Assembly: GCA_003254925.1 (NCBI GenBank)
Contig: QANZ01050150.1
Location: 1 to 64,000, forward strand
Direction: 5' to 3'
DNA: 64,000 nt
Origin: Chamaecrista fasciculata
Lineage: Eukaryota; Streptophyta; Magnoliopsida; Fabales; Fabaceae
Made by a program: the position numbers and the translations under genes. Within the stretch, counting starts at the first letter, position 1; each line of letters opens with the position of its first letter. The notes below the pieces were generated by a model. It had not been told where the DNA came from, ran no database searches, and saw nothing but the letters and a program-made list of their open reading frames with translations. This document shows, piece after piece, positions 35,335 through 47,430 of this stretch.

Positions 35335-35385
35335 ATGTCCCTAAAACCTTGGGGGAACTTCTGAATTGGAATGAAAGATGGGTGA
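35335..35385 (+). promoter_or_regulatory. Two upstream ORFs before the BPM start codon
   Basis: The first upstream ORF is at 35335-35364, nine codons (MSLKPWGNF). The second, at 35371-35385, is four codons (MKDG); its frame runs across the main ATG at 35378-35380, so the two overlap. Ribosomes starting at either would be expected to lower initiation at the BPM start. Both depend on the transcript starting upstream, in the CT-rich leader at about 35035-35070. Confidence 0.65.
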
Positions 35386-38300
35386 TTTCAAGCCTTTTTC
35401 AGGATCGGGCTCGGTTTCGAGCTCGAGGTCAGTTAGCGAGACGGTTAATGGGTCACACAAATTTATCATAAAGGGGTATTCTTTGGCCAAAGGGATGGGT
35501 GCTGGAAGGTATATAATGAGCGACACATTCAGCGTTGGTGGCTACGATTGGGCGATTTATTTCTATCCAGATGGTAAGAACCCAGAGGATAATTCTATGT
35601 ACGTTTCGGTTTTTATAGCGTTGGCGAGCGAGGGAACCGACGTTAGAGCTTTGTTCAAGTTGACGTTGATTGATCAAAGTGGGAAGGGGAACGATAAAGT
35701 GCATAGTCATTTTGATCGCCCGCTGGAGAGTGGACCCTATACACTGAAGTATAGAGGCAGCATGTGGTATGATTTTAATTTATTTTCAATATATATATGC
35801 TACATTTTCAATTTGGAATAATGTCGGACTGGGAGTATCCTTCCTACCATGGAAAGTGGGGGTTTATGAGTTTAACTTGAGTCTGCGATTACCCTGGTTT
35901 CAGATATGGGGTTTGAGTGAGAGTAGTGTTTGAGAAGGATGTAATGTATTTATCTTAAAGAGAAACGTTAATTCAATGCCCTAAGCTTTGGTGAAGACTG
36001 GGTAGAATAAATATCAATATTCAACAACAAACATGATTACACAAATATTGCTTGATCTAGTTTTTATGATCTTTTGTTTTCTTACAATCCATAAATCCAT
36101 CCTCCTAGTTAATTTGGTTAAGTGGGAATTTGACATTTTGAAAGCGTAGTATCAGGCTATAAGCTGTATTTAATGGGTCTTGTTATTTTAGTTGGTGACT
36201 TTGTAACCTGTACTTTGTGTCTTGTAAGTGGTGTATATTATAACGCGGAAGTGGTAAAATTATCTTCAAATGCTACCCCTATGCCATGAAACTTTCTTTT
36301 TTTGGTTGGGGTGAGGAAAAGGGGCTCAAGCCCATAAGTATTGAAACTTTATCATGCTTCTCGACATGAAGGATGAGTGTCTTTTGTCATACTCTAACTT
36401 GACATGGCTTGAGGCTTCCTATTATTTCATTTCAGGGGTTACAAGCGTTTTTTTAGGAGATCATTGTTGGAAACTTCAGAGTACCTGAAAGATGATTGCC
36501 TTTTCATGAATTGCACTGTTGGTGTTGTCAAGACTCGTTTTGAGGGAACAAAACAGAGTGTTATTTTACCAAGGTCTGACATGGGTCAAAATTTTAAGGA
36601 TTTGTTAGAATCTGAAGTTGGATGTGACATAGTTTTTAAAGTTGGTAATGAAAGCTTCAAAGCTCATAAGCTGATACTTGCAGCCCGATCTCCTGTATTT
36701 AGAGCTCAGTTTTTTGGGCTTGTAGGAGATCCTAGCATAGATGAAGTGGTGCTGAAGGACATTGAACCCTTTATCTTCAAGGTATTGTGCTTTTAACTCT
36801 AACAACTCCCATTTGTGATCTCTGAAGAGTAAAATGATCAAGCATATTTTTATGCCACAAGAAATGATAATCCTTTGTACCTCTTTGTGTATTTTTTTAA
36901 GTTGATTTGTTAATTGTTTTGTCTATGAATATTGTGCGTTGTTATGGGAATTTATGCCGCCCTTAAAGTCTAAGTTTTGGCTGGGCATTTTAGATATATA
37001 TTTTTCTACAGTTAGATTCTTTACCATCTATGCCAATTTGCAGGCAATGCTTCTTTTCATTTATACAGACAAACTTCCGGATATCCATGAAGTTATGGAC
37101 TCAACTCCTATGTGCTCGCAAACTGTCATGGTGCAGCACCTATTGGCTGCTGCTGATCTTTATAATCTTGATCGGCTGAAACTGTTATGTGAATCAAATT
37201 TGTGTGAAGACATCAATACTGATACCGTGGCCACAACACTTGCCCTGGCTGAGCAACATCACTGTCCACAGCTTAAGGCCATCTGTTTGAAATTTCTTGC
37301 AAATCCAGCAAATTTGGGAGGTGCGATTTATCTAAAGGACTTGAACATGAAAATTCCATATTCGGTCAATAGGATTGTTTTGGCATATTGGCCTGCAGAG
37401 TTTTTCTCATGCTTTTCAAATCAATTACATTTTCATGCTTGTTAGCTTCTGTTACCAATCAGTATGATATATGTTTGGTAAGCTATATGATCTGATATGA
37501 TTAATGGCAGTAGTGATAGAACTACATTGGTACAAATACATATCTTTCTTTAATCGCTACTTATTTTGTAATTTGGACTTAGAGAGGCCAAGATAGTAAC
37601 GTTAATTATTTATACTATTGAAAAGGTGCATCAATATTTGTGTGCTGCGTGCATTTATCAGAATTTTCAGCTATCCTTTGATCTTATTTGTAATTTTCTT
37701 TTCGTTCTATTTCTACAAATGATGTGGTGGTTTTAGGTGGACACTGAACTAGTAAGTCATATGAGTTCAAATTTTGTTCTTTCCTTTATTTATTTTTTTG
37801 GATGGTTGTTGTGTTTCTTTTCTTATGGGTAGATTACTTGTTATGAGTGTCATGGATTTCTGTGTTACATTCATCAGTATCTCTTGCACATGCAAGCCAT
37901 CCGATGGGGCAGAAAATGTTTAGAAGTTTGTCAGTGGATTTTGGGAGAGAGAACATTCATGGCATGGGCATGGCCAAATGGGTCATGTGTTACTGAGTTT
38001 TAGATGACCTATCACATTGTTTCTTGCCTGTTTATATAACAATTACTTACTATGTAGATGCAACATTTAGTAGAGAATAGAAATCTTTTTAAATGGTTAT
38101 GGTTCAAATATGGAATTGGGGTAGTGGAACTAAGTGTTTAAATTTCAAACCTTCCCATCCTTACCGGTGCAACCATTCCAATGAGTAGAAGCTTTTATTA
38201 AGATATTTTTAAGAGTTTACATTCCATGTACAACACACATATATATATATGGCTACGCCCAATACAAATTGGGCTTGACTTTAATAACAATAAATGCCTC

Positions 38301-40198
38301 TTCGAATGTTATAGTCTGATAGGGACTTAGGAAGAATCAGATGCCTTACTCCCATATCGAGTAGAATGGGATGCTCAATAGAGTACTTAAATGTCTTGGT
38401 TCTCTCCCTTCAACAACTAGACTAGCTTTTAAGGGAGAGTTTCCCTAGGTCACTTGGGTCTCTATCATATTCTTACAGGTCAAATTGATTCAAGGTGGGC
38501 TTGTTGTTGAAGATTTTTAAGGGGAATGTTATGTGAGCATTGTGTCTTTTTAAGAGAAAACACAACTCTCCTGTAGAGTAGTGAGACTAGTTATGTGTGT
38601 GATTTTGGAAAGAACAAAAGGATAACACTTTTTCTGAGAAGGCCGGAGCACTGGGTGCTTAGTAAAATTTGTAGTCAGAGGTACCTGTTCAAATTGCTCA
38701 TATACTTCATTAAAGAGCAATTCTCTGCCACCATTTCCCTGCATCTTCAGTATGAAGGGGTGACATAGCTTTATACCTCAATTTTATTTTTGAGCAATTC
38801 TTTTTTACCATTGGCTGCCTTATACTCTGTTGCAGTTTGAGAAAGTGTTGCTGTTGATCTGGTGCTACCATCTTAATTTTCAGTTTCTGTCAAGTTCAAT
38901 CATCTCCAGACTTTAGATATTAACTTGAAATTTTATATACATATAATGTATGGAGACATTGTTTGCATTAGAGGTTATAGTAAAATGTAAAAACAACTTA
39001 CGGTTTTCACTAATAGTTTAAAGTTTAAACTTTTAAGTTAATATAGTTATTGGCATGATGTAAGAGCCCTAAAATCAAATGTTCATGAGTTCAATCATTG
39101 ATGTCCCCTTTCTTCAAAATTAAATAAAATTTCAGTGTAAGGTAGGTGAGTCTATGTTTTGTCCTTGCAATATGGGTACAATTTCAATTGTGTATTTGTA
39201 CTTTTTAGTGTTTTAACTGACTCAACTTTTAACTCTACTATGTGATGTACCCTTTCAATCACATAAACGATGACTAAACCATGTCATTACTATTTACTCT
39301 TTTTATTGTCTATAAATTTGTTATTATTCAATAACAAAATCAATATCATGAAGTTTTAAAGGTGACTGACACATCCACATGTTTGTAAAGACGGTAGTTT
39401 CTGAAGTTCTGTCTTTCGATAAAATCTACGTAGTTGGTTTGTCAAGTAAACTTAAGAAGCATTTTACGTGGCTGATAATCTTGTTGCGCATTTGCAAGTA
39501 GCTAACTGTTTCGCCTTCTATGTATAAGACTTTCCATATTTGGATTTTTTTCTTTACTGATAATCTTTGGATGAAGCATTTTCAGAAGGTAATTTGACGT
39601 TATGATCACTGGAATGTCAAGTTCATGTGAAGAGTTGAAAATCGAAAATAATATGGAAATCGGAGATGAATTCCCTCCTACTTGATTTTATTCCTAATCA
39701 GGATAATTTAATGTTTTTGCCCTTCTCTTTAGTTCCTTCTTACAAAAAAACACTGATCTGTCAAACTTACTGTTTTAATGTCTGTGGATTTGTTGTTGGC
39801 TTGGATGTTATTGTATCTGAATTTACGAAGGGACTTAATGTTTCCTTTGTTTATGTATTGTGTCATTTAAACTTTGCTTGTGAATCTTCTGGAGTTTATC
39901 CCGTTATTGTTATGCTCTTTTTGAATTCAGTTCCCTATACTTGTATGAAGACTTGCTTAAGTGTTGTGTCGTGTGTTGCACAGTGGTTATGGAGTCTGAA
40001 GCCTTCATGCACTTGAAGGAGAGCTGTCCTTCAATGCTATTGGAGTTGCTGGAGACTTTTGCATCTGCTGAAGAGAATTCAAGCCAGCCTCTGAGCAGGA
40101 AGAGAAGTTCCAGCAGCATATATGGGCAAGATTTAGCCAATGGCGCAGCTGAGGAATCAGCCAGTCCAAATGGCAGGCATGTCAGGAGACGGACTTAG
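35378..40198 (+). CDS. BPM3: MATH-BTB protein, closest to BPM3 (CUL3 substrate adaptor)
   Basis: BPM proteins bring targets (HD-ZIP, ERF and other transcription factors, clade A PP2Cs) to CUL3 E3 ligases. Exons: 35378-35766, 36436-36781, 37044-37320 and 39984-40198. They give 408 aa, the length I recall for Arabidopsis BPM3. The MATH domain is residues ~24-155 ([20 protein letters not shown] onward). The BTB domain is ~195-310 ([32 protein letters not shown]). A BACK-like helix set follows ([18 protein letters not shown]). The basic end RHVRRRT may be a nuclear signal. The third intron is long (2.66 kb); read-through of the third exon would add a short alternative tail. An AATAAA lies 257 nt past the stop. 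It is divergent from PMT11. Confidence 0.95.
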
Positions 40199-40454
40199 AT
40201 TTTTGTTCAGATCAACAATCGTCAAAATGTGATATAAGATGATTTCCTTGATGTGAAACAGCCTGTCCATACGAGTGATTCGTCAAAATTTTCATTTCCC
40301 TTAGTCTCTAGAGTTTTGACGTTTGAAGATTTTTGCCTGTCTGAAAGTTCATACTTAACCCAGGACCAGCTTTGGAGAGCAGCTTCAATGATAGCGTATG
40401 ACATTAGAACAGTTTACAACGTAGTGTATGTATATCATGATGCTTGATTCCATT

Positions 40455-40460
40455 AATAAA
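40455..40460 (+). terminator. Candidate polyadenylation signal of the BPM gene
   Basis: AATAAA lies 257 nt after the stop codon, with AT-rich sequence on both sides. Plant signals are loose, so this is only a good candidate. Confidence 0.4.
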
Positions 40461-41593
40461 ACGTAAATAGCTGATATGTTTTGTTTTTTAAATCATCTCC
40501 AGAAAAAAAAAATATAATCTTCATTCTTAAGCTGATTAGTTTGTAGAATTTCTCGCTATTATTAATGTCTTTTCATGTGCCATTTAGAGTTGAGTTCAGT
40601 GTATGGTTATTGATTAATGGCGGTGGATACAATCTTATCTTGTATTTTTTCTGGCTGATCGTGATTTACATCTCATTCATAATTGATGTCTACTCTTCAA
40701 ATGTGAATTATAAGCCTGGACAAGCTTTCAAGTCATTTTACATGAAAATGGACTAAAAAATAACACTGGTTTTTGGTCACTTAGCTTATTATTTGCTTCA
40801 CTTTAGTCTCTTAATTTTCATTCTGTACCATACTCATCCCTTTCATACATCATAGGTTCTCTTTGAAAAGGGGCTTCAATTTGGTCCTTTTTTTTAATTC
40901 CTTCAATGTAATAATGGGAAAGTAATAGTACTTGTGGTATTGAGATGTTAATGCAGGGATGATGGACCCCCTCGACATGGGCTCCAAAATTAAGTAGGGA
41001 AACCCATAATGGAGCACGTGACGACTTGACCATTCATGATGTGTCAATTTCTCAACCCATAATTTTCATTATTTCAAATCACATTTCTCCCCCTTTTTTC
41101 TGAAGTTTGCTTTGTCAATAATGTATTCTTTTTCTCTCAAAGATGATATTATTATTTTCTTTTAATACAAATAATCCTAAACCACAGTGAGTGACTTTAC
41201 TAGTGTAAGCATCTTTCACGTCCAAGTCGCAACACTCAATTTTAGCTAGTCCCATCTATTCCTTAGAACATCATGTAATGTAACTTAATGTCATAAAGAA
41301 GTTTGATCTCTCTCATCAAGTGAAGTGAGGCTTTTTTCCTTCATTTTCATGAAAAAATAAAAAAATCTATATAAGATATTGATATGTCATAGGTACAAAT
41401 TTCAAACTAAAAATCTTTGTAATTATACCGAATAGACTTATCTCATCTAATGAATGATTGACTATTAAAACAACCAACGGTTATAACTGAATAGGCTTTG
41501 ATGATCTAGTACCTCAAAAAGTATACTGCACTTTTTATTTATTTATTTTAAGTCAAATGAATTATTGAGCAATTGTGTGAAGGAGAATATTTT

Positions 41594-42059
41594 AGGGATG
41601 ACAATGGGTAGGGTACCTGGTCATTTTTTCACTATGTATTCGTTTATTCTATCCAATATTCGTATCTTATCTGTATTCGATATTCGATTTTGACGGGTAC
41701 CCTAAATATTCGAAATACCCGAAAATAATGAATATATGATAGAATATTCTAATTAAAAGTTGAATATATCTGATATTTGATACCCAGTATTCGTTAATTA
41801 AAATAAATTAATTTAAAAATATAATAAAAAATGTATACAATGTAATAAAATATTTATATTATAAGGTATCGGATACTGTGTATCCTAACTATCTGTTCAT
41901 TTCGGACGAATACCGAATAGTTAATTTTTTCTTTTTCACTACTCATATCCTATTCCATATTCGTACCCTATCTAATATCTGATATCCAACGAATATCAGA
42001 TATTTTTTACGGGTGAATTCGGAAGGATATCTAAATACCCACCCAAATTGTCATCCTAA
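41594..42059. mobile_element. hAT-like MITE with TATTCG/ATACCC words
   Basis: The ends TTAGGGATGACAATGGGT and ACCCAAATTGTCATCCTAA are inverted. The arms are full of short repeated words (ATTCGATATTCG, ACGGGTACCC, GATATCCAACGAATATC). The flanks GAATATTT and ATATATTT agree at six of eight positions, consistent with an old 8-bp duplication. It is non-coding. Confidence 0.65.
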
Positions 42060-42070
42060 TATATTTATAA

Positions 42071-42252
42071 GGAAAATCTATAAAAAGCTAGATAGCTTTT
42101 GTTATTTAATTTGTAGCCGTTAGATCTGCCTTTTTTATCTTGAGATTTGTGTGATAAATTTTATTGTACAAATCTACAGATAAAAAAAACAAATCCAACC
42201 GCTATAAATTAGATAAAAAAAAAAATTATCTAACTTTTTATAGGAGAACCCT
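42071..42252. mobile_element. Small foldback element
   Basis: CTATAAAAAGCTAGATAGC near the left end is mirrored by ATCTAACTTTTTATAGG near the right. ATTTGTAGCCGTTAGATCT is mirrored by AAATCCAACCGCTATAAAT. It lies immediately beside the hAT-like element. The target duplication is not clear. Confidence 0.5.
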
Positions 42253-42429
42253 ATATTTGCATCCATGATTGCTCAAGATTTCACGGAAGGTGTACTTGGT
42301 AGACGACGAAAAAGGTAGTTACCCACAGGCTTAAAATGGGACCGACCACATCTAATTATTATTATTATTTTTTTTTTTGGGCAGGGACCACATCTAATTA
42401 TTAGTTAGGCCATTATTAACCACGAGTGA

Positions 42430-42650
42430 GTTTATCGTAAACACGTACAATTATTGGTGAGAGCTTGCGAGCCACATTATCATGGGTGGCCCATCACACG
42501 TGGCCCAATTTCAGCATTTTTGGGCCCTAACGTTGACATTTATGAGGATGTTACATTCCACCGAAAGCTACCACCTCCGACGGGACGACGTGTCTCCATG
42601 ACATTATTTTTGGGCTGGGCCTGTGGGCCGAGATCCGATAAGTGAACGAA
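42430..42650. promoter_or_regulatory. Orphan promoter-like island
   Basis: The sequence is GC-richer than the surrounding DNA. It has CACACGTGGCCC (G-box), several GGGCC or TGGGC words (site-II-like) and GACGACGTGTC. No gene starts within reach on either strand. It may be a promoter relic or captured promoter DNA. Confidence 0.3.
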
Positions 42651-43083
42651 GTCAATAGTTCACTTGGCAACCTTTTTAACTGCTTTTCAAAATGGGTATA
42701 GGTCCTAATAGAGTGGTACCCTACTTATTTGTAATGATATATAGGGTAAATTGTACCAATATATATATAGTAGGGGCTTTTCGAGCCCTAACGGGCACGG
42801 TAATAGGTATATAACGTTTGATTTGACATTTGTAGTTATTCAGTGAATAAATAGTATATTTTTATTATTCAAGGACTAAATCGTTAGAAGTGTGAAAATT
42901 AAAAACCAAATAATGAGTTTTCACTATCTTAAATACCATCTACTATTTTCTCTCTCATTATCTATACAGTTAGTCAATTATCAAGTTCTACATGTTTATT
43001 CTTATTTTTTTATTTTTAATTTAATTATTTTTTACCAACCAAAAGCACCATCACACATATAATATAGTATATATATATATATA

Positions 43084-43391
43084 GTAAATTATACTTTGGT
43101 ACCCTGTTTTATAAACAAATTTCACTTTGGTATCTTATTTTTTCAAAAGTGACATTTTGGTACCATGCTCTTTCAAAAATATCATTTTGGTATCCTGTTC
43201 TTTGGACCAATTTCAGGGTACCAAAGTGAAATTGGTCCAAAGAACAGAGTACCAAAATGTCACATTTGAAATAACAGGATACCAAAAATGACATTTTTGA
43301 AAAAACAATGTACCAAAGTATCACTTTTGAAAGAACAAGGTACCAAAGTGGAATTTGTCCATAGAACAGGGTACCAAAATAAAATTTACCC
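43084..43391. mobile_element. Foldback element made of tandem ~30-bp units
   Basis: Left-arm units (CACTTTGGTATCTT..., ACATTTTGGTACCATGCTC..., TCATTTTGGTATCCTGTTC...) are mirrored on the right as GGTACCAAAGTG units. The arms meet at CCTGTTCTTTGGACCAATTTC and its complement. The ends are GTAAATTATACTTTGG and AAAATTTACCC, so the terminal motif is shared with the KpnI-word family while the interior differs. The flanks are TA repeats, so a target duplication cannot be scored. Separated half-copies are at about 47310-47430 and 62880-62980. Confidence 0.75.
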
Positions 43392-43488
43392 TAATATATA
43401 TTTGTTTTAATATAAAAAATATAACACTTTAAAATTTCACGTGTTGAAAAAAATATGAAATTATAAATATAAAATATTAAATATTTTA

Positions 43489-43829
43489 GGGTAAATTACA
43501 CTTTGGTACCCTGTGGTTTGACCCTATTTCACTTTGGTACCCTGTGGTTTGAAACCTGACACTTTGGTACCCTGAAGTATTCTCCATTAACACTTTGGTA
43601 CCCTTTGGAGCTATTTTGTAATTTTAACCATAACAAATTTTGCAAAAATTACATATTGACCCCAAAAAGTTTTTATAGTTTCCATTTTAGTCCCTAGATA
43701 ATATGTATCCAGGGACCTATTTGTAATTTTTTGAAATTTTTTGGGGTCAATATGTAATTTTTGAAAAATTTGTTATGGTTAAAATTACAAAATAGCTCCA
43801 AAGGGTACCAAAGTGTTAATGGAGAATAC
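43489..43829. mobile_element. KpnI-word foldback MITE cut off at an N (copy 4)
   Basis: It starts GGGTAAATTACACTTTGG and follows the 32-429 pattern through the centre and into the right arm. It stops at GGAGAATAC where a single N occurs (43830). About 60 bp of expected right end is absent, so the break coincides with an assembly uncertainty rather than a natural end. Confidence 0.8.
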
Positions 43830-43830
43830 N

Positions 43831-45198
43831 CATATTCTACCCATGATCATCTCTATTATGCACCCAACTTGAACATATTTGGTGACAATTTCAACTAGCA
43901 ACAAAATAAAAAAAGATTTGTCCAAAGTAACTCGTAACTTTCAACTTGTCACATTCATACTTAAAAGTTAAGATGCGAAAAAATAATTAGTTTTACTTAT
44001 TTTGGCTGTGGAACAAACGACCCACTTTTAGGGTTTGATTTGACCTTATTTATTAACGACTCTAATTAGATAAAAAAAAAAAGAATGACTTGTGGAAACA
44101 ACACGTAACTTTCAAACCTGCTGCATTCAAAATCCAAACACATGAGATAAAAAATGCAATTTAGTCTAAAAATGTATTATTAGCAATTATTGCAAGTAAA
44201 ATATAAATATGATTTTATATTTTTATCTGTAATAAAAAATTGCTTTTCTATTTTCGACCTTAGCCCGAATAGGTAATAAATTCAATATTAGACTTAGATC
44301 CTCTCTAATATTTGTACTATATTCTGTTTTGGTCCTTAATTAGAGATTAAAATGAGATTTTACCTTTCATTTTGAAACATTTTTATGACAAAGTCCCAGT
44401 ATGTTAATAGTACAAACTACGTACTATACAACCTTTAACTTAATTTTTTTTTTTTATATAAATAGACTTAACTTCAAAGACCATTTTTGTAATTTAACCT
44501 ATATATTCTCATGGTCTTGGTGATCTGATTAGTGGTTAGGTACACGTTTGATATTAATCTCAAACTTAAATTCATGCTTATGTGAGTAGTCAAATCAATC
44601 CTTATAACTAGATTCAATCATTTAATACCTGAGTTTAGTGATTAAACTTTATGGATCCTTTTTTGGGGCCAGAGATTAAACTTTATGGATACTCATAAGG
44701 TATAATCATTTTGATGATCTCTAACGAGCATGTAATTTTTCATGTTTTCCATTCTTAAGTTGTTTGCTAGTCTAAAAAGTGGTGTTTAAACTTTAAAGGA
44801 TTAGTTTACCAAAAAAAAAAAAACTTTGAAGGATTAAAGTATAGCGTCAATAAAAAAAATAAAAAATTGAGCCAACCAAGCTCTAATATACCATTAGTTA
44901 ACAATCAATTAAAATCCATTGATGAAGTATTAAGGCATTTAGAGATTAATTCATGAATGTCAATTCTATGAACACCGATTTACATAAAAGCAGAGCAATC
45001 ATAGAAGTTAAAGATAGATTTGAAGTCTTCAATAATTCATGTTTGATTCGTCAACCATTCATGAAATAATGTCATTTTTTCCTCATCGGTACTTCGGTAG
45101 TTGGTGAATGGTGACAATCAGTAGCTAAAATTAAAGATTCCCAACTATTATATTTGGTTGGGGTATGAATTTAATTTATTGTCTCATGTGATTAGGAA
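43831..45198. other. Gene-less stretch with decayed repeat words
   Basis: No gene is seen. The segment at about 44030-44110 carries words related to the interior of the 22289-22827 family. At 44265-44500 there is a possible half of the foldback described at 57470-57840. Confidence 0.4.
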
Positions 45199-45740
45199 GG
45201 GTAAATTATACAGAACATTTTTGTAGTTTGAAAAGTGATAATTTGAGGGTGTGAAGTTTGCTTCGTTAGCAAAAGTGTTCTTTATCTAAAATTTAACGAA
45301 AATTTTGGTTAAAAATTCATTTTAAGACTCTAAATATTAATTTTCTATGCATTTGACTCATTGTTTTATGGTATTTTGATGAAAAATAGAAAATTTTCGG
45401 AGACTTTCACTATGATTATTGAAAAAATAGTTAAATATAATTGCAAAAGGATCCTTAAATTTTGTCAAATCAGAAAATTTTTCAATAACTAGAGCGAAAA
45501 TTCCAAAAAAAATTCTATTTTTGCATCAAAGTTTCTTTCTCATAGAAATAAAGAGTCAAATGCATAGAAAATTAATAATTAGGGTCTTAAAATATTATTT
45601 TAGCATAAATTTCTGTTAATTTTTGGACGAAGAGCCCTTTTTCTAACAGAGCAAATCTCAATCCTCAAAATTGTCACTTTTCAAACCAGACATTCGATTT
45701 TAAAATACTCCAAATCACAAGACCTTATGTATAATTTACC
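45199..45740. mobile_element. Foldback element with GGGTAAATTATAC end
   Basis: The left part (GGGTAAATTATACAGAAC ... TTGAAAAGTGATAATTTGAGG) is mirrored by the right part (CCTCAAAATTGTCACTTTTC ... GTATAATTTACC). The flanking 9-mers do not match, so the insertion signature is lost or the ends are slightly off. Confidence 0.65.
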
Positions 45741-46230
45741 TTATTATTAACAATGATATTGTTATCTATCTACAATTAAAGATTTTACAAATATATGTAT
45801 TTTAACTACTTATAAAATTAATGCAGGAATACGAATAAAAGTATTATATCAATGTTTCTAAATTATTTAGTGCTGATATTTGGGGTTTCTGTTGGTGATT
45901 GAAACCCTTGACGGCGATGGAAATCGTTATGCAACCAATTATAGTTTGTGGTTGGACTGCAACGATCCACACAAGTCTCTTTTTCGAAATGGCTTAGTAT
46001 AAGAAAATGATTCTATGACCTACTTAGCTTGAAAAAAGATGAGTAAAAATATTGAGAAAAAAGAGAATTTTATTTTATTTTATATTTTCTAAATTATAAA
46101 CATTTTACAGCTGAAAATTTCGGATGAAGCTATATTTTGAAAATATATATGTGTATATATATATATATATATATTTGCAAGAAGAGGGCCTAAAGACCAA
46201 AGCCCAAAGACATATAGCATATATTAATTA

Positions 46231-47281
46231 GGGTAAATTATAAATTAGATACATGTGGTTAAGCCGAATCTCACATTATTATTGTGTGGATTAAAAAATC
46301 TCACTTTGGGTCCATGAGGCATGTGTCATTTAACAATTAGGGTACATGTGGTTTTGTTCCGTCAATTTTAACGGGAAGTACTGACGTGGCGCTCACATGA
46401 CTAAGTGAAAAATCATTTTGGTCCTAAAACTATTTTTTATTTCATTTTGGTCCTCAAACTTTCATTTTTGTTTCGTTTTTTGTCCCAGAAATGTTATTTC
46501 ATATGGTTTACGCCGTTATTTCTAATTTAAATAATTAAAATGAATCATTTCTCTCTCAAATATAAGAGTGATCATGGGATAGGTCGGGCCGGACCTGAGG
46601 CCTGACTCGGTTAGACACTTAGACTCAGGTCGGGCCATCGGGTCCTGTCGAGCCAAGCTGGGCTACTTTATTTTTAAAAAAATTGTTCATATTTTTTATT
46701 TAACCCATTTATTTATTTTATGTATTTTTTTATGTTTTTGTTCACCCCTACTCAAATACGTAATAATACGTGAGTTGACAAAGAGAGGAAGAGGAATTTT
46801 CATTCTTAGTTACAAAGTGGAGATAAATTTCTGGTTGATTTTTATCTCTAATTTATGACTAAGAATAACAGTGAAAATTTCGATAAAATCACATTTTGGA
46901 GATCAAAACAGAAAAATATGAAAATTTGAGGAAAAAATGAAACAAAAAATAGTTTTTATGACCAAAATGAAACTTACCCCATAGTTTGAGAACCAAAAAT
47001 GATATTTTAACCTTAGAGTGAAAACCGACGACTAAGATGCAAGAGAAACCAACCAACGGTTAAGATTCTATAGAAATTGACGATTAAGATACATTAGAAA
47101 TCGATGACTAAGATTGTGTCACGTCAGCATTTTCCCTCAAAATTAGCTGAACAAAAACATAGGTACTCTAATTGCTAAACTACGCATATCTCAGGTACCT
47201 AAAGTGAAAATTTTCAAACCACGCACACGACAGTGATGTGAGATTTGACCTAACCATATGTACCTAATTTGGAATTTAATA
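46231..47281. mobile_element. Inverted-repeat element with ~170-bp arms and unrelated centre
   Basis: The left arm (GGGTAAATTATAAATTAG ... GCCGAATCTCACATTATTAT) is mirrored by ...GTGATGTGAGATTTGACC, then ATGTACCTAATTTGGAATT. The arms also share the CAATTAGGGTAC and CTGACGTGGC words. The centre (about 46560-46680) is a GC-rich GGGTCGGGCC-type patch that looks inserted. No clean target duplication was found. Confidence 0.6.
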
Positions 47282-47309
47282 AGTGTCAAGACTTATCAAA
47301 TTCAATAAA

Positions 47310-47430
47310 TTTATGGGTAAATTTCATTTTCTATGAATCGATTTTCAATTTGGTATCCTGTTCTTTGCATTGTTAACATTTTAGTACCATATTCTTTCCA
47401 AGATGACATTTTGATACTTATTCTTTCAAA
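47310..47430. repeat. Left half of the 43084-type foldback
   Basis: GGGTAAATTTCATTTTC, then TTTGGTATCCTGTTCTTTGC and TTTTAGTACCATATTCTTTCC, match the left-arm units of 43084-43391. There is no mirrored arm here. Confidence 0.6.

Noticed and set aside
36939-37445. Upstream extension and alternative tail of the third BPM exon as a separate gene
   Set aside because: The conserved part fits the exon 37044-37320 with good splice sites; the rest is intron read in frame.
39666-40016. 116-aa plus-strand frame before the last BPM exon
   Set aside because: It lies in intron 3 in a different frame; the true exon starts at the AG at 39982-39983.
43084-43391. CRISPR-like array of regular ~30-bp units
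   Set aside because: The units are inverted about a centre, spacers are not unique, and the genome is a plant; it is a foldback transposon.
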